Assembly (NCBI RefSeq): GCF_003426735.1
Contig: NZ_QVON01000006.1
Coordinates: 62,001 to 126,000 of the forward strand
DNA length: 64,000 bases
Direction of reading: 5' to 3'
Origin: Arenibacter sp. P308M17
GTDB lineage: Bacteria > Bacteroidota > Bacteroidia > Flavobacteriales > Flavobacteriaceae
The notes under the pieces: model-generated
Databases searched by the model: none
What the model saw: the letters and a program-made list of their open reading frames with translations, nothing else
What the model was told of the DNA's origin: nothing
Position numbers and translations under genes: made by a program
Shown: positions 33,620 to 43,657 of the stretch, one piece after another
Layout: every line of letters begins with the position of its first letter
How positions within the stretch are numbered: position 1 is the stretch's first letter

Positions 33620-34166
33620 TGATGTGTATTTTTTTAATATTGGCCAAGGCGAAGACGATCAAGAAAAAACTTAAGAATATTTCGAGCATAACAACGAACC
33701 TGGCTACATCGGATGTTGGAATTATATCGCCGTAGCCTACCGTTGAAAAAGTTATTACACTGAAGTAGAAAAAGTGGTACAAATTGTACAAGTACGAATT
33801 TGAATAATCGGGTACACCTACAAATGTTGAATTGTTGAATTGAAAAAGGCAGGCATAATCAGTCGCAAAAGAAAAAACACTTATGATGATTATCAAACCA
33901 AAAACCCATAGCAATCGCTCCAATAAATGACAGATTTTTATCAATTTTGATAACCGTTTTAAAGTGGTCATCGTAATCACGATGGTCTTGCCCAATGCAG
34001 CTGTAACAATGATAATGTGGAATGGCAACGATTTATGATCTACCATAGACATTAAAACAGCATATAAGGTGCCAATGCCCAAAATGGTAACAAGGGGCAA
34101 GGTCGTTCTTCCCAACAATAATTTGTAAAAGGGTTTTTCTCGTATTTGATTTAAGCTTCCCGACAT
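33612..34166 (-). CDS. Small K+ channel (Ion_trans_2 type)
   Basis: 184 residues. Membrane helices at about 22-42, 50-66, 86-104 and 158-176 surround a pore loop containing the selectivity filter TVGYGD at residues 142-147. No cytoplasmic RCK/TrkA domain is fused, so gating is unknown. A tetrameric potassium channel in the inner membrane is expected. It is 15 bases downstream of a universal stress protein gene and overlaps the ATP-cone nuclease gene by eight bases. Confidence 0.88.
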   Translation of the reverse strand: MSGSLNQIREKPFYKLLLGRTTLPLVTILGIGTLYAVLMSMVDHKSLPFHIIIVTAALGKTIVITMTTLKRLSKLIKICHLLERLLWVFGLIIIISVFSFATDYACLFQFNNSTFVGVPDYSNSYLYNLYHFFYFSVITFSTVGYGDIIPTSDVARFVVMLEIFLSFFLIVFALANIKKIHING

Positions 34167-34181
34167 CTTAATATGATTTAT

Positions 34182-35012
34182 TTAAATTTTAATCGTCATA
34201 ACCGGAAGTGTGGAATGATTGGCTACGCCCTCTGCAATACTTTTGGAAAACAAACTTAAAAAGCCGGTATTTCCATGCGTGCACATTGCAATTAAATCAG
34301 CCGGTTCATAGGTTAAGAAAGTATTGATACCAGTTTCTACTGAAGGTTCATTATTGACGTACATTGAATAATTTTTCAGCTCTGGGAACTTATCAACAAA
34401 TGTTTTGATGGGATTTAGTCCCGCTTCAATGCTATTGGTATCCGTTTTTGTATTGACGCGCAAAAGACGGGTATGTGCATTGCATTTTTTTGCTATGGAG
34501 ATTACATGCTTAAAAGCTTCACTTATATCCTCGTCAAAGTCTGAAACAAAAACAATATTTTTAAATGGAAAGGAAACCTCTTCCTCTTTGACCACGATTA
34601 CCGGAACATCCGATTTTCGTACTATTTGTTCAACGTTGCTGCCAAATAATTCCCTAACCGCCCCTTTGGTTCCACTGCTCCCCGTGATGATAAAATCATG
34701 GTGAAAATGATCGGAATGTTTGAGAATTTTAGTAGTCTCCACCTGATATTCCAAAAAGGTCCGACATTCTAAACCTTCCTTTTCCGCCCTTTTTTCCAAT
34801 TCCCTCAATGCGGATTTCGCAGCCCCGATTTGTCTAAGGGTTTCGGGATATCTTTTTTCCTTTAGCTTATCCAATTTAACCCAGTCCACAGGGGTATGTA
34901 TCAAATGATAGAAATGGACTTCCGCATTATAGAGTTTGGCCATTTTAATGCCCAACTCGGCTGCCTTATTACAGTTTTCGGAGAAATCGGTGGGTACAAG
35001 TATATTTTTCAT
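34182..35012 (-). CDS. Tandem universal stress protein (two UspA domains)
   Basis: 276 residues built of two UspA folds. The first (residues 1-145) begins KNILVPTDFSENC and ends with the ATP-binding pattern G-x2-G-x9-G-S (in GSSGTKGAVRELFGS). The second domain (about 150-276) keeps the fold (FKNIVFVSDFDED) but the equivalent loop starts with Cys (CTHGNTGFLSLF) and lacks the glycines, so only the first domain is likely to bind ATP. Such asymmetric pairs are common. Cytoplasmic stress-response role. Situated 30 bases downstream of the D-lactate dehydrogenase gene. Confidence 0.9.
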   Translation of the reverse strand: MKNILVPTDFSENCNKAAELGIKMAKLYNAEVHFYHLIHTPVDWVKLDKLKEKRYPETLRQIGAAKSALRELEKRAEKEGLECRTFLEYQVETTKILKHSDHFHHDFIITGSSGTKGAVRELFGSNVEQIVRKSDVPVIVVKEEEVSFPFKNIVFVSDFDEDISEAFKHVISIAKKCNAHTRLLRVNTKTDTNSIEAGLNPIKTFVDKFPELKNYSMYVNNEPSVETGINTFLTYEPADLIAMCTHGNTGFLSLFSKSIAEGVANHSTLPVMTIKI

Positions 35013-35042
35013 TGTGATATAGTTTTTAAGTTCATATTTGTT

Positions 35043-36056
35043 TTAATGCATATTTGGAGGACTTTTAATAGGTATTTCATTTTCAGATGCTATACCTTTC
35101 TCAAAACAATCCAAATTGTAGATTGTAGTATCGGCAATATTGGTCAATGCCGTGTCGGTCAAAAAAGCCTGGTGGCTGGTTATCAGAACATTGCTAAAAG
35201 TCATCAAACGCGCTATTACATCGTCTTGCAAAATCTCATCAGAATGGTCTTCGAAGAATAGCCCTTCTTCTTCTTCATAGACATCGATTCCGAAGTATCC
35301 TATTTTTCCTGATTTTAGTCCATTTATGACTGCTTTGGTATCTACCAGTGCGCCCCTGCTGGTATTGATGAGCATAACCCCTTTTTTCATGACTCTGATA
35401 TGCTCGGCATCGATGATATGCTTTGTTTCAGGAGTAAAGGGAACGTGAAGACTGATTATGTCTGCCTTACTACAGAGTGTTAGGCAATCTGTGAAACGAA
35501 CGCCATACTTTTCTTTTAATTCTTCAACTTCCTCTAGGTCGTAGGCTAGTATTTTACAGCCAAAGCCATGGAGGATTTTGATGAGTACTTTCCCGATTTT
35601 CCCAGTTCCCATTACACCAACAGTCTTTCCGTTCATATCAAAACCAGTTAGGCCATTTAAGGAGAAATTCATGTCGCGTACCCTATTGTGCGACCTAATA
35701 AGTTTTCGGTTCAAGGCCAATATCAGTGCCACCGTATGTTCGGCTATGGCATAAGGGGAGTAGGCCGGGACACGGGAAACTGTAATGCCCAATTCTTTCG
35801 CCTTTTCAATGGCTACATTGTTGTAACCTGCCGTACGAAGCGCAATGTATTTTACCCCTAGGGCACTTAACTTTTCAAGTACTCCCTCCGAGGCATCATC
35901 ACTCGTAAACAGACTGATGGCCTCTGACCCGTCTCCCAAGGGTGCCGTGTTTTCAGTTAACCGTACTTCGAGCAGTTTGAGTTCATGCGTATCGTTGTTC
36001 GCAGATTCCAAATACGGTTTTTCAAATTGATGGGTGCTGAATACGGTCGTTTTCAT
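35043..36056 (-). CDS. ldhA: D-lactate dehydrogenase (D-2-hydroxyacid dehydrogenase)
   Basis: 337 residues, normal for the D-LDH family. The NAD-binding motif GTGKIG is at 150-155, the substrate-binding Arg234 in NTSRGALVD and the catalytic His295 in SHQAF. The N-terminal LRTAGYNNVAIEKA is typical of LdhA-type fermentative enzymes. It reduces pyruvate to D-lactate and regenerates NAD+. It lies three bases after pfkA, in line with a role in fermentation. Confidence 0.9.
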   Translation of the reverse strand: MKTTVFSTHQFEKPYLESANNDTHELKLLEVRLTENTAPLGDGSEAISLFTSDDASEGVLEKLSALGVKYIALRTAGYNNVAIEKAKELGITVSRVPAYSPYAIAEHTVALILALNRKLIRSHNRVRDMNFSLNGLTGFDMNGKTVGVMGTGKIGKVLIKILHGFGCKILAYDLEEVEELKEKYGVRFTDCLTLCSKADIISLHVPFTPETKHIIDAEHIRVMKKGVMLINTSRGALVDTKAVINGLKSGKIGYFGIDVYEEEEGLFFEDHSDEILQDDVIARLMTFSNVLITSHQAFLTDTALTNIADTTIYNLDCFEKGIASENEIPIKSPPNMH

Positions 36057-36059
36057 CTT

Positions 36060-37034
36060 TTATGTGTTCAAAGTTTTCAATAATCCATATAGCTCTTCAT
36101 TTAGCTGATGCTGCTTTACTACGCTGTCAAATGGGGTAAATTTTAGTTGATTGTCGAGAATACCCGCCATTACATTTCTTTCACCATTCATGAGGGCGTT
36201 AACGGAAGCTGCCCCGAGCCGTATGCCCAACATCCTATCAAAGGCAGAGGGATTGCCTCCACGCTGTACGTGCCCCAATTTTGTAATACGCAGATCTACT
36301 TCGGGGTTCAATTCCTTAATTTTTGATGCCACTAGTTCTGCTCCCAATTCATCTCCTTCCGAAACGACTACGATAAACCCATCTTCACTTCTATAGTCCT
36401 TGACCTTTTTAAGCAACTGGAGAAAATCTTCACCGCTCTCCGGTATCAATATGGCATCGGCACCCACGCCCAATCCGGAATGAATGGCAATATAGCCGCT
36501 ATCCCGGCCCATTACTTCAACGATAAATACCCGATTGTGGGATTCGGCAGTATCTTTAATTTTATCGATACTTTCAATGGCCGTGTTTACCGCGGAATCA
36601 AAACCCAATGTAAAGTCGGTGCCGGCAAGGTCGTTATCGATGGTTCCCGGAATACCTATAAACGGAATTTTACATATTTCCGAAAAGGCAATCAGGCCCT
36701 TAAAAGTACCGTCACCACCAATGGCTACCACAGCATCGATATCATTATCCTGAAGACTTTTAAAAGCAAGTTGCCTTCCGTCCACGGCCATAAAGCGCTC
36801 GCTTCTGGCGGTTTTCAAGACCGTACCACCACGGTGTACCGTTTTTTGGAGCTGTTGGCTTTCCAAAGGGATAAAATGCCCATCTATCATGCCTTCGTAC
36901 CCCTTTAGGATGCCGCTTACCCTGATGCCATGCTGCTCAGCTACCTTTACTGTTCCGTAGAGCGCAGCGTTCATTCCCGGAGAATCGCCCCCTGAAGTGA
37001 ATACACCAATATGTTTTATTTTACCATTGTCCAT
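36060..37034 (-). CDS. pfkA: ATP-dependent 6-phosphofructokinase
   Basis: 324 residues. Motifs GGDSPGMN near residue 15, GGDGT at 106-110 and PGTIDND at 129-135 (catalytic Asp133) are intact. Gly at the fourth position of GGDGT and Gly before TIDND mark the ATP-dependent type rather than the pyrophosphate-dependent one. The enzyme commits fructose 6-phosphate to glycolysis. Its leader is unusual: a perfect 16-copy trinucleotide microsatellite ends 18 bases from the ATG, next to the Shine-Dalgarno-like AAAAAGGAAA. Confidence 0.93.
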   Translation of the reverse strand: MDNGKIKHIGVFTSGGDSPGMNAALYGTVKVAEQHGIRVSGILKGYEGMIDGHFIPLESQQLQKTVHRGGTVLKTARSERFMAVDGRQLAFKSLQDNDIDAVVAIGGDGTFKGLIAFSEICKIPFIGIPGTIDNDLAGTDFTLGFDSAVNTAIESIDKIKDTAESHNRVFIVEVMGRDSGYIAIHSGLGVGADAILIPESGEDFLQLLKKVKDYRSEDGFIVVVSEGDELGAELVASKIKELNPEVDLRITKLGHVQRGGNPSAFDRMLGIRLGAASVNALMNGERNVMAGILDNQLKFTPFDSVVKQHQLNEELYGLLKTLNT

Positions 37035-37052
37035 TTTCCTTTTTCTAGAAAC

Positions 37053-37101
<49 letters not shown>

Positions 37102-37122
37102 TAAAAGAGCTTTGCTATCACA

Positions 37123-39513
37123 TTAGTCTTGCCCGTTCCACTTCCAATTTCTGACCTCGGGTATATCCAACCCATTTTTTCGGATGTAGTATTTGTGTTC
37201 GATCAGCTTGTCTTGCATCTCCTGTTTCAGGTAAGCTACTTCGTCACCAAGGTTCGGCAACCTGTCCAAGACATCCTGTACCAAATGAAATCGATCTATA
37301 TCATTCAATACCGTCATATCAAAAGCGGTCGTTATCGTGCCTTCTTCCTTATAGCCCCTTACATGGATATTGGCATGGTTCGTACGATTGTAGGTCAATC
37401 TATGTATAAGCCATGGGTAGCCATGAAAAGCGAAAATGACAGGCTTGTCTTTAGTGAACAACATATCAAAATCGGAATCCTTTAATCCATGTGGATGTGC
37501 CGTCTCGGTCTGGAGCTTCATCAGATCGACCACGTTTACGACCCGTATTTTCAGATTTGGCAATTTTTCGCGAAGTATGGATACGGCAGCTAAGGTTTCA
37601 AGGGTAGGCACGTCGCCCGCGCAGGCCATAACGACATCGGGTTCCGCATCTATATCATTACTGGCCCATGCCCAGATACCGATGCCTTTGGCACAATGTA
37701 TGATCGCCTCCTCCATAGGGAGCCATTGCGGTGCGGGATGTTTACCGGCGACGACAACATTCACATAATGCTTGCTCCGAAAACAATGGTCCATGACGGA
37801 TAAAAGACAATTGGCATCGGGCGGCAAATAAACACGGACTATTTCGGCTTTTTTATTAACCACATGATCAATAAAGCCAGGATCTTGGTGGGTGAACCCA
37901 TTGTGGTCCTGTCGCCATACATGGGACGCCAAAAGTATGTTCAGGGAAGCGATCTTTCTGCGCCAAGGCAGCTCTGAGGTTACTTTTAGCCACTTGGCGT
38001 GTTGGTTGAACATGGAATCGATAATATGGATGAACGCCTCGTAACAATTGAACAGACCATGTCGTCCGGTCAAGAGATACCCTTCCAGCCAGCCCTCGCA
38101 TTGGTGCTCGCTCAACATTTCCACCACGCGCCCGTCTTTTTTAAGGAGTTCATCGGTAGGCATGGTTTCGGCTTCCCATTGGCGATCAGTAGCCTCGAAA
38201 ACTGAATTTAAACGATTGGAAAGCGTTTCATCGGGGCCGAAAATCCTAAAGTTTCGTTGTGCTTCGTTCAATTTTATGATATCCCTGGCAAATTCGCCTA
38301 GAACGCGGGTGTCGCCATTACCCATTTTTCCCCGTTCCGAAACATCCAATGCATAATTCCTAAAGTCGGGCATATGTAAATCCTTTAATAAAATTCCTCC
38401 GTTGGCATGCGGATTAGCCCCCATTCGCCGTTCGCCTTTAGGTGCCAGGTCGGCCAATTCTGATAAAAATCGTCCCTGTTCATCAAAAAGCGCTTCAGGT
38501 TTGTAGCTTTTAAACCAATCTTCCAACTGCTTTAGGTGCTTCGGATTATTTACCACATCCGATAAGGGTACCTGATGCGATCTGAAATGATTTTCCACAG
38601 GTTGTCCATCTACGAACTTAGGTCCCGTCCACCCTTTGGGGGATTTTAGAATGATCATTGGCCAATGGGTACGTTCCACATTGTCATCTTGGGCGGCATT
38701 TTCCTTTATCACTTTAATTTCTTCGATTACCTGATCCAATAGTTGCGCCATTTTTTGGTGCATAGACTTTGGGTCATCCCCTTCGATCCAATAGGGTTTC
38801 CATCCGTACCCTAAAAAAAGTTGTTCCAATTCTTCATTCCCGATACGGGCCAAAATGGAGGGATTGGCAATCTTATACCCATTGAGATGTAAAATGGGAA
38901 GCACCACACCGTCGGTCACCGGATTTAGGAATTTGTTGGAGTGCCATGCCGTAGCCAACGGACCGGTTTCCGCTTCCCCGTCACCCACTACACAGGACAC
39001 GATGAGATCGGGATTGTCAAAGGCCGCACCGAATGCATGGCTCAGGGAATAGCCCAGTTCACCGCCTTCGTGTATGGAACCAGGACATTCGGGGGAGACA
39101 TGGCTGGGGATTCCGCCCGGAAAGGAAAACTGTGTAAACAGTTTTTTTAATCCTTCTTCATCCTGACTTATGTGAGGATACACTTCACTATACGTTCCTT
39201 CAAGGTAGGTACTGCCAACAAGTGCCGGTCCGCCGTGGCCTGGTCCCGATACGTATATCATGTTCAGGTCATATTTTTTGATGATACGGTTCAGATGCAC
39301 ATATATGAAATTTTGGCCGGGCGTAGTACCCCAATGCCCTAATAACATGGGTTTGATATGTTCCGGTTTCAGTGGTTCCCGCATCAGGGGGTTGTCACGC
39401 AAATATATTTGCCCTACGGACAGATAATTGGAGGCCCTCCAATAGGCATCTATTCTCTCTAGATGTTCGTTGGATAATTCCTCTTTTCCTATTTTATTAT
39501 CTTGCTTTTCCAT
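37123..39513 (-). CDS. xfp: Phosphoketolase (xylulose-5-P / fructose-6-P)
   Basis: 796 residues, the usual length. The thiamine-diphosphate enzyme motifs are present: [17 protein letters not shown] near the N-terminus, [12 protein letters not shown] around residue 90, [15 protein letters not shown] around 175 and the C-terminal domain EVRNWKW. It splits xylulose 5-phosphate or fructose 6-phosphate with phosphate into acetyl-phosphate and glyceraldehyde 3-phosphate or erythrose 4-phosphate. The start lies 25 bases inside the end of the acetate kinase gene, so the two are coupled, which fits the shared acetyl-phosphate intermediate. Confidence 0.96.
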   Translation of the reverse strand: MEKQDNKIGKEELSNEHLERIDAYWRASNYLSVGQIYLRDNPLMREPLKPEHIKPMLLGHWGTTPGQNFIYVHLNRIIKKYDLNMIYVSGPGHGGPALVGSTYLEGTYSEVYPHISQDEEGLKKLFTQFSFPGGIPSHVSPECPGSIHEGGELGYSLSHAFGAAFDNPDLIVSCVVGDGEAETGPLATAWHSNKFLNPVTDGVVLPILHLNGYKIANPSILARIGNEELEQLFLGYGWKPYWIEGDDPKSMHQKMAQLLDQVIEEIKVIKENAAQDDNVERTHWPMIILKSPKGWTGPKFVDGQPVENHFRSHQVPLSDVVNNPKHLKQLEDWFKSYKPEALFDEQGRFLSELADLAPKGERRMGANPHANGGILLKDLHMPDFRNYALDVSERGKMGNGDTRVLGEFARDIIKLNEAQRNFRIFGPDETLSNRLNSVFEATDRQWEAETMPTDELLKKDGRVVEMLSEHQCEGWLEGYLLTGRHGLFNCYEAFIHIIDSMFNQHAKWLKVTSELPWRRKIASLNILLASHVWRQDHNGFTHQDPGFIDHVVNKKAEIVRVYLPPDANCLLSVMDHCFRSKHYVNVVVAGKHPAPQWLPMEEAIIHCAKGIGIWAWASNDIDAEPDVVMACAGDVPTLETLAAVSILREKLPNLKIRVVNVVDLMKLQTETAHPHGLKDSDFDMLFTKDKPVIFAFHGYPWLIHRLTYNRTNHANIHVRGYKEEGTITTAFDMTVLNDIDRFHLVQDVLDRLPNLGDEVAYLKQEMQDKLIEHKYYIRKNGLDIPEVRNWKWNGQD

Positions 39514-40736
39514 GTCTTACTTACTTTTGAACCGTTGTTCTTTATTTTTGATTGAATATAGAGGTCTGTCGTACATTTCGCGATCATGAGCTCTTCATTG
39601 GTAGGTATTACCAATACTTTTACTTTGCCACCCTTTATCGAAATTTCGGATTGATTTTGATTGTTTCGGTCCTCGTCCAATTCGATTCCTGCAAAACGAA
39701 GGCCTTCGCAAACCCTTGATCGTATTATGGGTGCGTTCTCCCCGATGCCGCCAGAAAAAATCAAGGTATCCAGGCCTTCCAATATGGTCATAAATGAGCC
39801 GATCCATTTTTTTACTTGATAGCAAAATAAGGCCACCGCTTCTGCAGCCCTTACATCCGAACTTTCCATTTTCAGAAGGTCTTGCATGTCGGCACTCGTT
39901 TCCGAAACCCCTAAAAGACCGGCTTCATGATTGATCAAATGATTGAACTGTTTGATGTCCATTCGCTCGTTGTTCATCATGTACCAAGCAACTCCCGGAT
40001 CTAAATCCCCACTCCTTGTGCCCATTATACATCCACCTGCGGGCGTGAAGCCCATACTGGTATCCATACTCTTGCCGTCTTTCAAAGCAGCCAAACTGGC
40101 CCCGTTCCCAAGATGGGCCAGAATGATGCGTCCGTTTGCTTCATCGGCCCCCGCTATTTCCTTTAGCTTTTCCATAAGAAAAGCATACGATAATCCATGA
40201 AAGCCATATTTATGAACACCGGCCCGATCAAATCGCCTTGGTATGGGCAATATTTTTGCTATGCGTGGCATTGTTGTATGAAAGGCAGTATCGAAACAGG
40301 CTACCTGTAATACCCTTGGACATCTATTTTTAAAAAGTTCGATGATTTCGATCTCAGCAGGTAAATGTTCCGGGTCAAAATCCCTTATTCGCTTTAATTC
40401 CTTTATTAAAGTTGCATCTATCACTTCGGAACGGGAATATTCCATGCCATGGACGACACGATGGCCGATACATTTGACCTTATCATAACTGTTTTGTCTT
40501 TTTAGCCATAAGATCAAAAATATGGCGCCCTCGTAAAAACCGGGACAGTATACATCATAGCTCATCTTTTCATCCCGATCAACGTAGGCAACATTGAAGC
40601 TTGTATTTTTCAATCCAATGCGGTTTATACTCCCGGAAAATATAGGCTTCGGAGTTTTGGCCATTTCGTACATAGCGAATTTGATGCTGGACGAACCACC
40701 ATTTATGGTAAATATGTTTGAATTTTCCGGGTACAT
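39489..40736 (-). CDS. ackA: Acetate kinase
   Basis: 415 residues. The N-terminal [10 protein letters not shown] corresponds to the family's N-x-GSSS-x-K phosphate loop. HRVVHG, the [10 protein letters not shown] segment and HLGNGAS (substrate and ATP sites) and the adenosine motif GGIGENAP are present. It makes ATP and acetate from acetyl-phosphate. No phosphotransacetylase gene is in the window, so its acetyl-phosphate probably comes from the phosphoketolase encoded by the overlapping downstream gene. Confidence 0.95.
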   Translation of the reverse strand: MYPENSNIFTINGGSSSIKFAMYEMAKTPKPIFSGSINRIGLKNTSFNVAYVDRDEKMSYDVYCPGFYEGAIFLILWLKRQNSYDKVKCIGHRVVHGMEYSRSEVIDATLIKELKRIRDFDPEHLPAEIEIIELFKNRCPRVLQVACFDTAFHTTMPRIAKILPIPRRFDRAGVHKYGFHGLSYAFLMEKLKEIAGADEANGRIILAHLGNGASLAALKDGKSMDTSMGFTPAGGCIMGTRSGDLDPGVAWYMMNNERMDIKQFNHLINHEAGLLGVSETSADMQDLLKMESSDVRAAEAVALFCYQVKKWIGSFMTILEGLDTLIFSGGIGENAPIIRSRVCEGLRFAGIELDEDRNNQNQSEISIKGGKVKVLVIPTNEELMIAKCTTDLYIQSKIKNNGSKVSKTWKSKIIK

Positions 40737-40824
40737 TATTTGTATTAGATTAAAATTTATGGCTTTTAGTAATGAAGATTCAACCCATTATGCCGATTGA
40801 CCCATTTCTTTCGTTTATCAATAA

Positions 40825-41037
40825 TCATTTATTTGGCAAGGCACAATCCTTGTCCTTCATATAAAAAGCGGCAATCTTTTCATATTTTGGCCCCAGTTCC
40901 CTCCCACACCACGCTAACAGGGCGGGCTGTTCCGAACAGGTGGTATTCCTTATCGCCTTTTCCAATTCCTTCTTTAAAAGTTCATCATTAAAACTCACCT
41001 TCTTCAGTACAACTTCGTGGTATTCATGTATTTTCAT
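40825..41037 (-). CDS. Small conserved-looking protein, unknown function
   Basis: 70 residues, no signal peptide, mainly helical, with three cysteines and a Trp in the segment TTCSEQPALLAWCGRELG. It fills the gap between the glucan phosphorylase and acetate kinase genes on the same strand. Amino-acid composition looks like a genuine protein. No family recognised. Confidence 0.5.
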   Translation of the reverse strand: MKIHEYHEVVLKKVSFNDELLKKELEKAIRNTTCSEQPALLAWCGRELGPKYEKIAAFYMKDKDCALPNK

Positions 41038-41068
41038 TACTTATTTATTTTGAATTTTTTATGACCAG

Positions 41069-43615
41069 TTAATGTTGCCACAGGATCATCTTATCCTCCA
41101 ATGGCACGGCAACGCCTTCGTAATCGGGTCGAATACGAACGGTATAGTGATTGGAGGGCCGGGGAGTATTGACCTGGGCAAAAAAATTATGTTCCCCTTG
41201 TTCTCCCATTCGGTCAAATTTCATTTTGATTCTTTCCGGTGGTTTGCCGTTCATACCCTCAGCAAAAAGCTCTAGGATAATATTTTTAGGATTTATTTCA
41301 TTCAGCCGAACCGGGACTTTAAAATGATGCTTGTGGCGCTCACTCTCAATATTAACTTCTCCGAATTTTATGGCCTCCCATTTATGCCCAAGATCATGCG
41401 CAGTATCCAAAACCCTTTTTCCTGCGGCTCCTTTTCTTGCAGCCCGTTTTTTATATCTTGCCGCCGCGGGAAGGTAAAATTGTTCAGTGTACTCCCGTAC
41501 GGTGCGATTGGCAGAAAATTGGGGAGTAAGGGTCGCCATGCTTTTTCTCATCCGTGCTACCCATTGTTCGGGTACGTTTTTGTTATTGCGCGCATAAAAT
41601 TCGGGCACGACTTGCTGTTCCAATAGGTCATATAAAGCTGTAGCCTCGGCGACATCCCAAGCGGGGTCATCACCATGTTCTTGACCGTCTCCCAAGGCCC
41701 AACCTACCTCCGGGGTATAGGCCTCGGCCCACCAACCATCCAGTTCGGATAAATTGATAGCCCCGTTGACGAGTACCTTCATGCCACTCGTTCCGCTAGC
41801 TTCCCACGGGCGTCTTGGGGTATTCAGCCATACATCTACACCCTGTACCAAATTCTCGGTCAACCTCATGTCATAGTCGCTCAAAAAAAGCACGTGCCTG
41901 TGCAAATTATTTTGTTGGATAAATTGCACCCATTTTCGTATCAATGCTTTCCCTGATTCATCGAATGGCGGTGCCTTACCGGCGAGTACCAATTGAACGG
42001 GATGCTCCGAGTTGGTAAGGATACGGATAAAACGTTCCGGATCGTGCAACAGAAGGTCTGGTCTCTTGTACGGTACAAATCGCCTAGCAAAGCCCAAAGT
42101 CAATGTGTTGGAATCAAACACTTTTTTTGCGGCAGCAATTGTATCGGAGGAAAGACCGGAAACCATAGCTTGACTTTCAAATCTTTCCCTGATAAAACTA
42201 ACGAGCCGATTTCTCGATTGGTTCCTGAATTGCCACAATTTTTCATCGGAAATCTTCGAAATATGCGCTTCATGGTCCGTAAGCTCCCCTCTCCAACGAT
42301 CTTTTCCACAGGCCTCCGTCCAAAGTTCATCGGCATATTTGGAATCCCAACACGGCATATGGACCCCATTGGTCACATGGCTTATGGGAATTTCGGCTAT
42401 AGGCCAACGTGGAAAAAGCTTGCTAAAGAGATTTCTGCTCACCTCGCCATGCAAGCGGCTAACACCGTTCACGGCACCACTACCACGAACGGCGAGATAG
42501 GCCATATTAAAACTCTCCCATCGATTATTGGCATCTGCCCGACCTAGGGCCATTAAGTCGTTGAGATCGATACCCAGTTCTTCCTTGGCATACCCGCCAA
42601 GAAATTGCTCCATAAGCGATGGGCTAAAGTGGTCAAAACCGGCGGGGACCGCTGTGTGCGTAGTAAATAGGTTGCCTGCCCGGGTTACGGCAAGGGCCTC
42701 TTCGAACGAAGTTCTGTTCGTTTTCATAAAATCGTTGGCGCGTTCCAGCACCAGAAAGGCGGCATGGCCCTCGTTCATATGACAGACTTCAGGCATAATG
42801 TCCAAGGCCCTGAGCAATTTGTAGCCCCCGATGCCCAGAACAATTTCCTGTTTTATACGATGATCTGGCCCACCGCCATACAGTTCATCGGTTATGCCTC
42901 GGTGGACGGGTAAATTGGCCGCATCGTTACTATCCAATAAATAGAGCCAGCACCTTCCTACTTTTACCTGCCAGGCACGTAGCCATACCGGGTGGCCAGG
43001 TAAAGATACCTTTAACCGAAACCATTCCCCATTGGGCAGACGTAAGGGCGTAATGGGCAACTGACCGGGGTCATTGTAAGGGAACAGGGCATTTTGAGTG
43101 CCGTGTTTGTCTATTTCCTGGCGGAAGTAGCCTTTATCGTAAAGCAGCCCCACTGCAACGACGGGGACGCCCAAATCACTTGCCGATTTTAGTTGATCGC
43201 CAGCTACATTGCCCAAGCCACCGGCATATATGGGAAGGGCCTCGTTCAGCATATATTCCATACTGAAATAGGCAACGGTGCGCAACTGCGTCTTTGGATG
43301 CTTTTGCTGGAACCAAGAGGGAGCGGAAAGGGCTTCGTCGTTCAACTTTAAAAGACCATCCAGTGTTGACCGAAAATCGGGATCGGACAAATGCTGCTCC
43401 AGCCTATCCCGTGAAACGGTCTGTAATATGACCCATGGATTCCTTGTAAATTCCCACAGTTCCGGGTCTAATTGTTGCCATAGTCCGTCCGACGCATGGT
43501 TCCATGACCATCGTATATTGAGGGCAAGTTCTATGAGGTTTTCTACTCCCTCGATGTCGGTGTGCATCGATCCGTAGAGTTGATACGGAGTGTTATTTGT
43601 TTTTTTCATCTTCAT
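41069..43615 (-). CDS. glgP: Alpha-glucan (glycogen/maltodextrin) phosphorylase, short type
   Basis: 848 residues. The N-terminal DUF3417-type region (LALNIRWSWNHASDGLW) and AYFSMEYMLNEALPIYAGGLG mark the short glycosyltransferase-35 subfamily. The pyridoxal-phosphate lysine lies in EASGTSGMKVLVNGA. The enzyme releases glucose 1-phosphate from alpha-1,4-glucan. It follows a hydrolase gene by 42 bases and precedes the small 70-residue gene, placing glucan breakdown in the same run as glycolysis and acetate production. Confidence 0.93.
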   Translation of the reverse strand: MKMKKTNNTPYQLYGSMHTDIEGVENLIELALNIRWSWNHASDGLWQQLDPELWEFTRNPWVILQTVSRDRLEQHLSDPDFRSTLDGLLKLNDEALSAPSWFQQKHPKTQLRTVAYFSMEYMLNEALPIYAGGLGNVAGDQLKSASDLGVPVVAVGLLYDKGYFRQEIDKHGTQNALFPYNDPGQLPITPLRLPNGEWFRLKVSLPGHPVWLRAWQVKVGRCWLYLLDSNDAANLPVHRGITDELYGGGPDHRIKQEIVLGIGGYKLLRALDIMPEVCHMNEGHAAFLVLERANDFMKTNRTSFEEALAVTRAGNLFTTHTAVPAGFDHFSPSLMEQFLGGYAKEELGIDLNDLMALGRADANNRWESFNMAYLAVRGSGAVNGVSRLHGEVSRNLFSKLFPRWPIAEIPISHVTNGVHMPCWDSKYADELWTEACGKDRWRGELTDHEAHISKISDEKLWQFRNQSRNRLVSFIRERFESQAMVSGLSSDTIAAAKKVFDSNTLTLGFARRFVPYKRPDLLLHDPERFIRILTNSEHPVQLVLAGKAPPFDESGKALIRKWVQFIQQNNLHRHVLFLSDYDMRLTENLVQGVDVWLNTPRRPWEASGTSGMKVLVNGAINLSELDGWWAEAYTPEVGWALGDGQEHGDDPAWDVAEATALYDLLEQQVVPEFYARNNKNVPEQWVARMRKSMATLTPQFSANRTVREYTEQFYLPAAARYKKRAARKGAAGKRVLDTAHDLGHKWEAIKFGEVNIESERHKHHFKVPVRLNEINPKNIILELFAEGMNGKPPERIKMKFDRMGEQGEHNFFAQVNTPRPSNHYTVRIRPDYEGVAVPLEDKMILWQH

Positions 43616-43657
43616 TTTTATTTTCCAGTTCTTATTTTATTCCATTTTTACTGCCGA

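Noticed and set aside
40737-40824. An FNR-type box (TTGAT-N4-ATCAA) upstream of the acetate kinase gene
   Set aside because: ATTGA and TCAAT fragments occur in the gap but not with matching arms and spacing; no convincing anaerobic regulator site was found by eye in the island's gaps.
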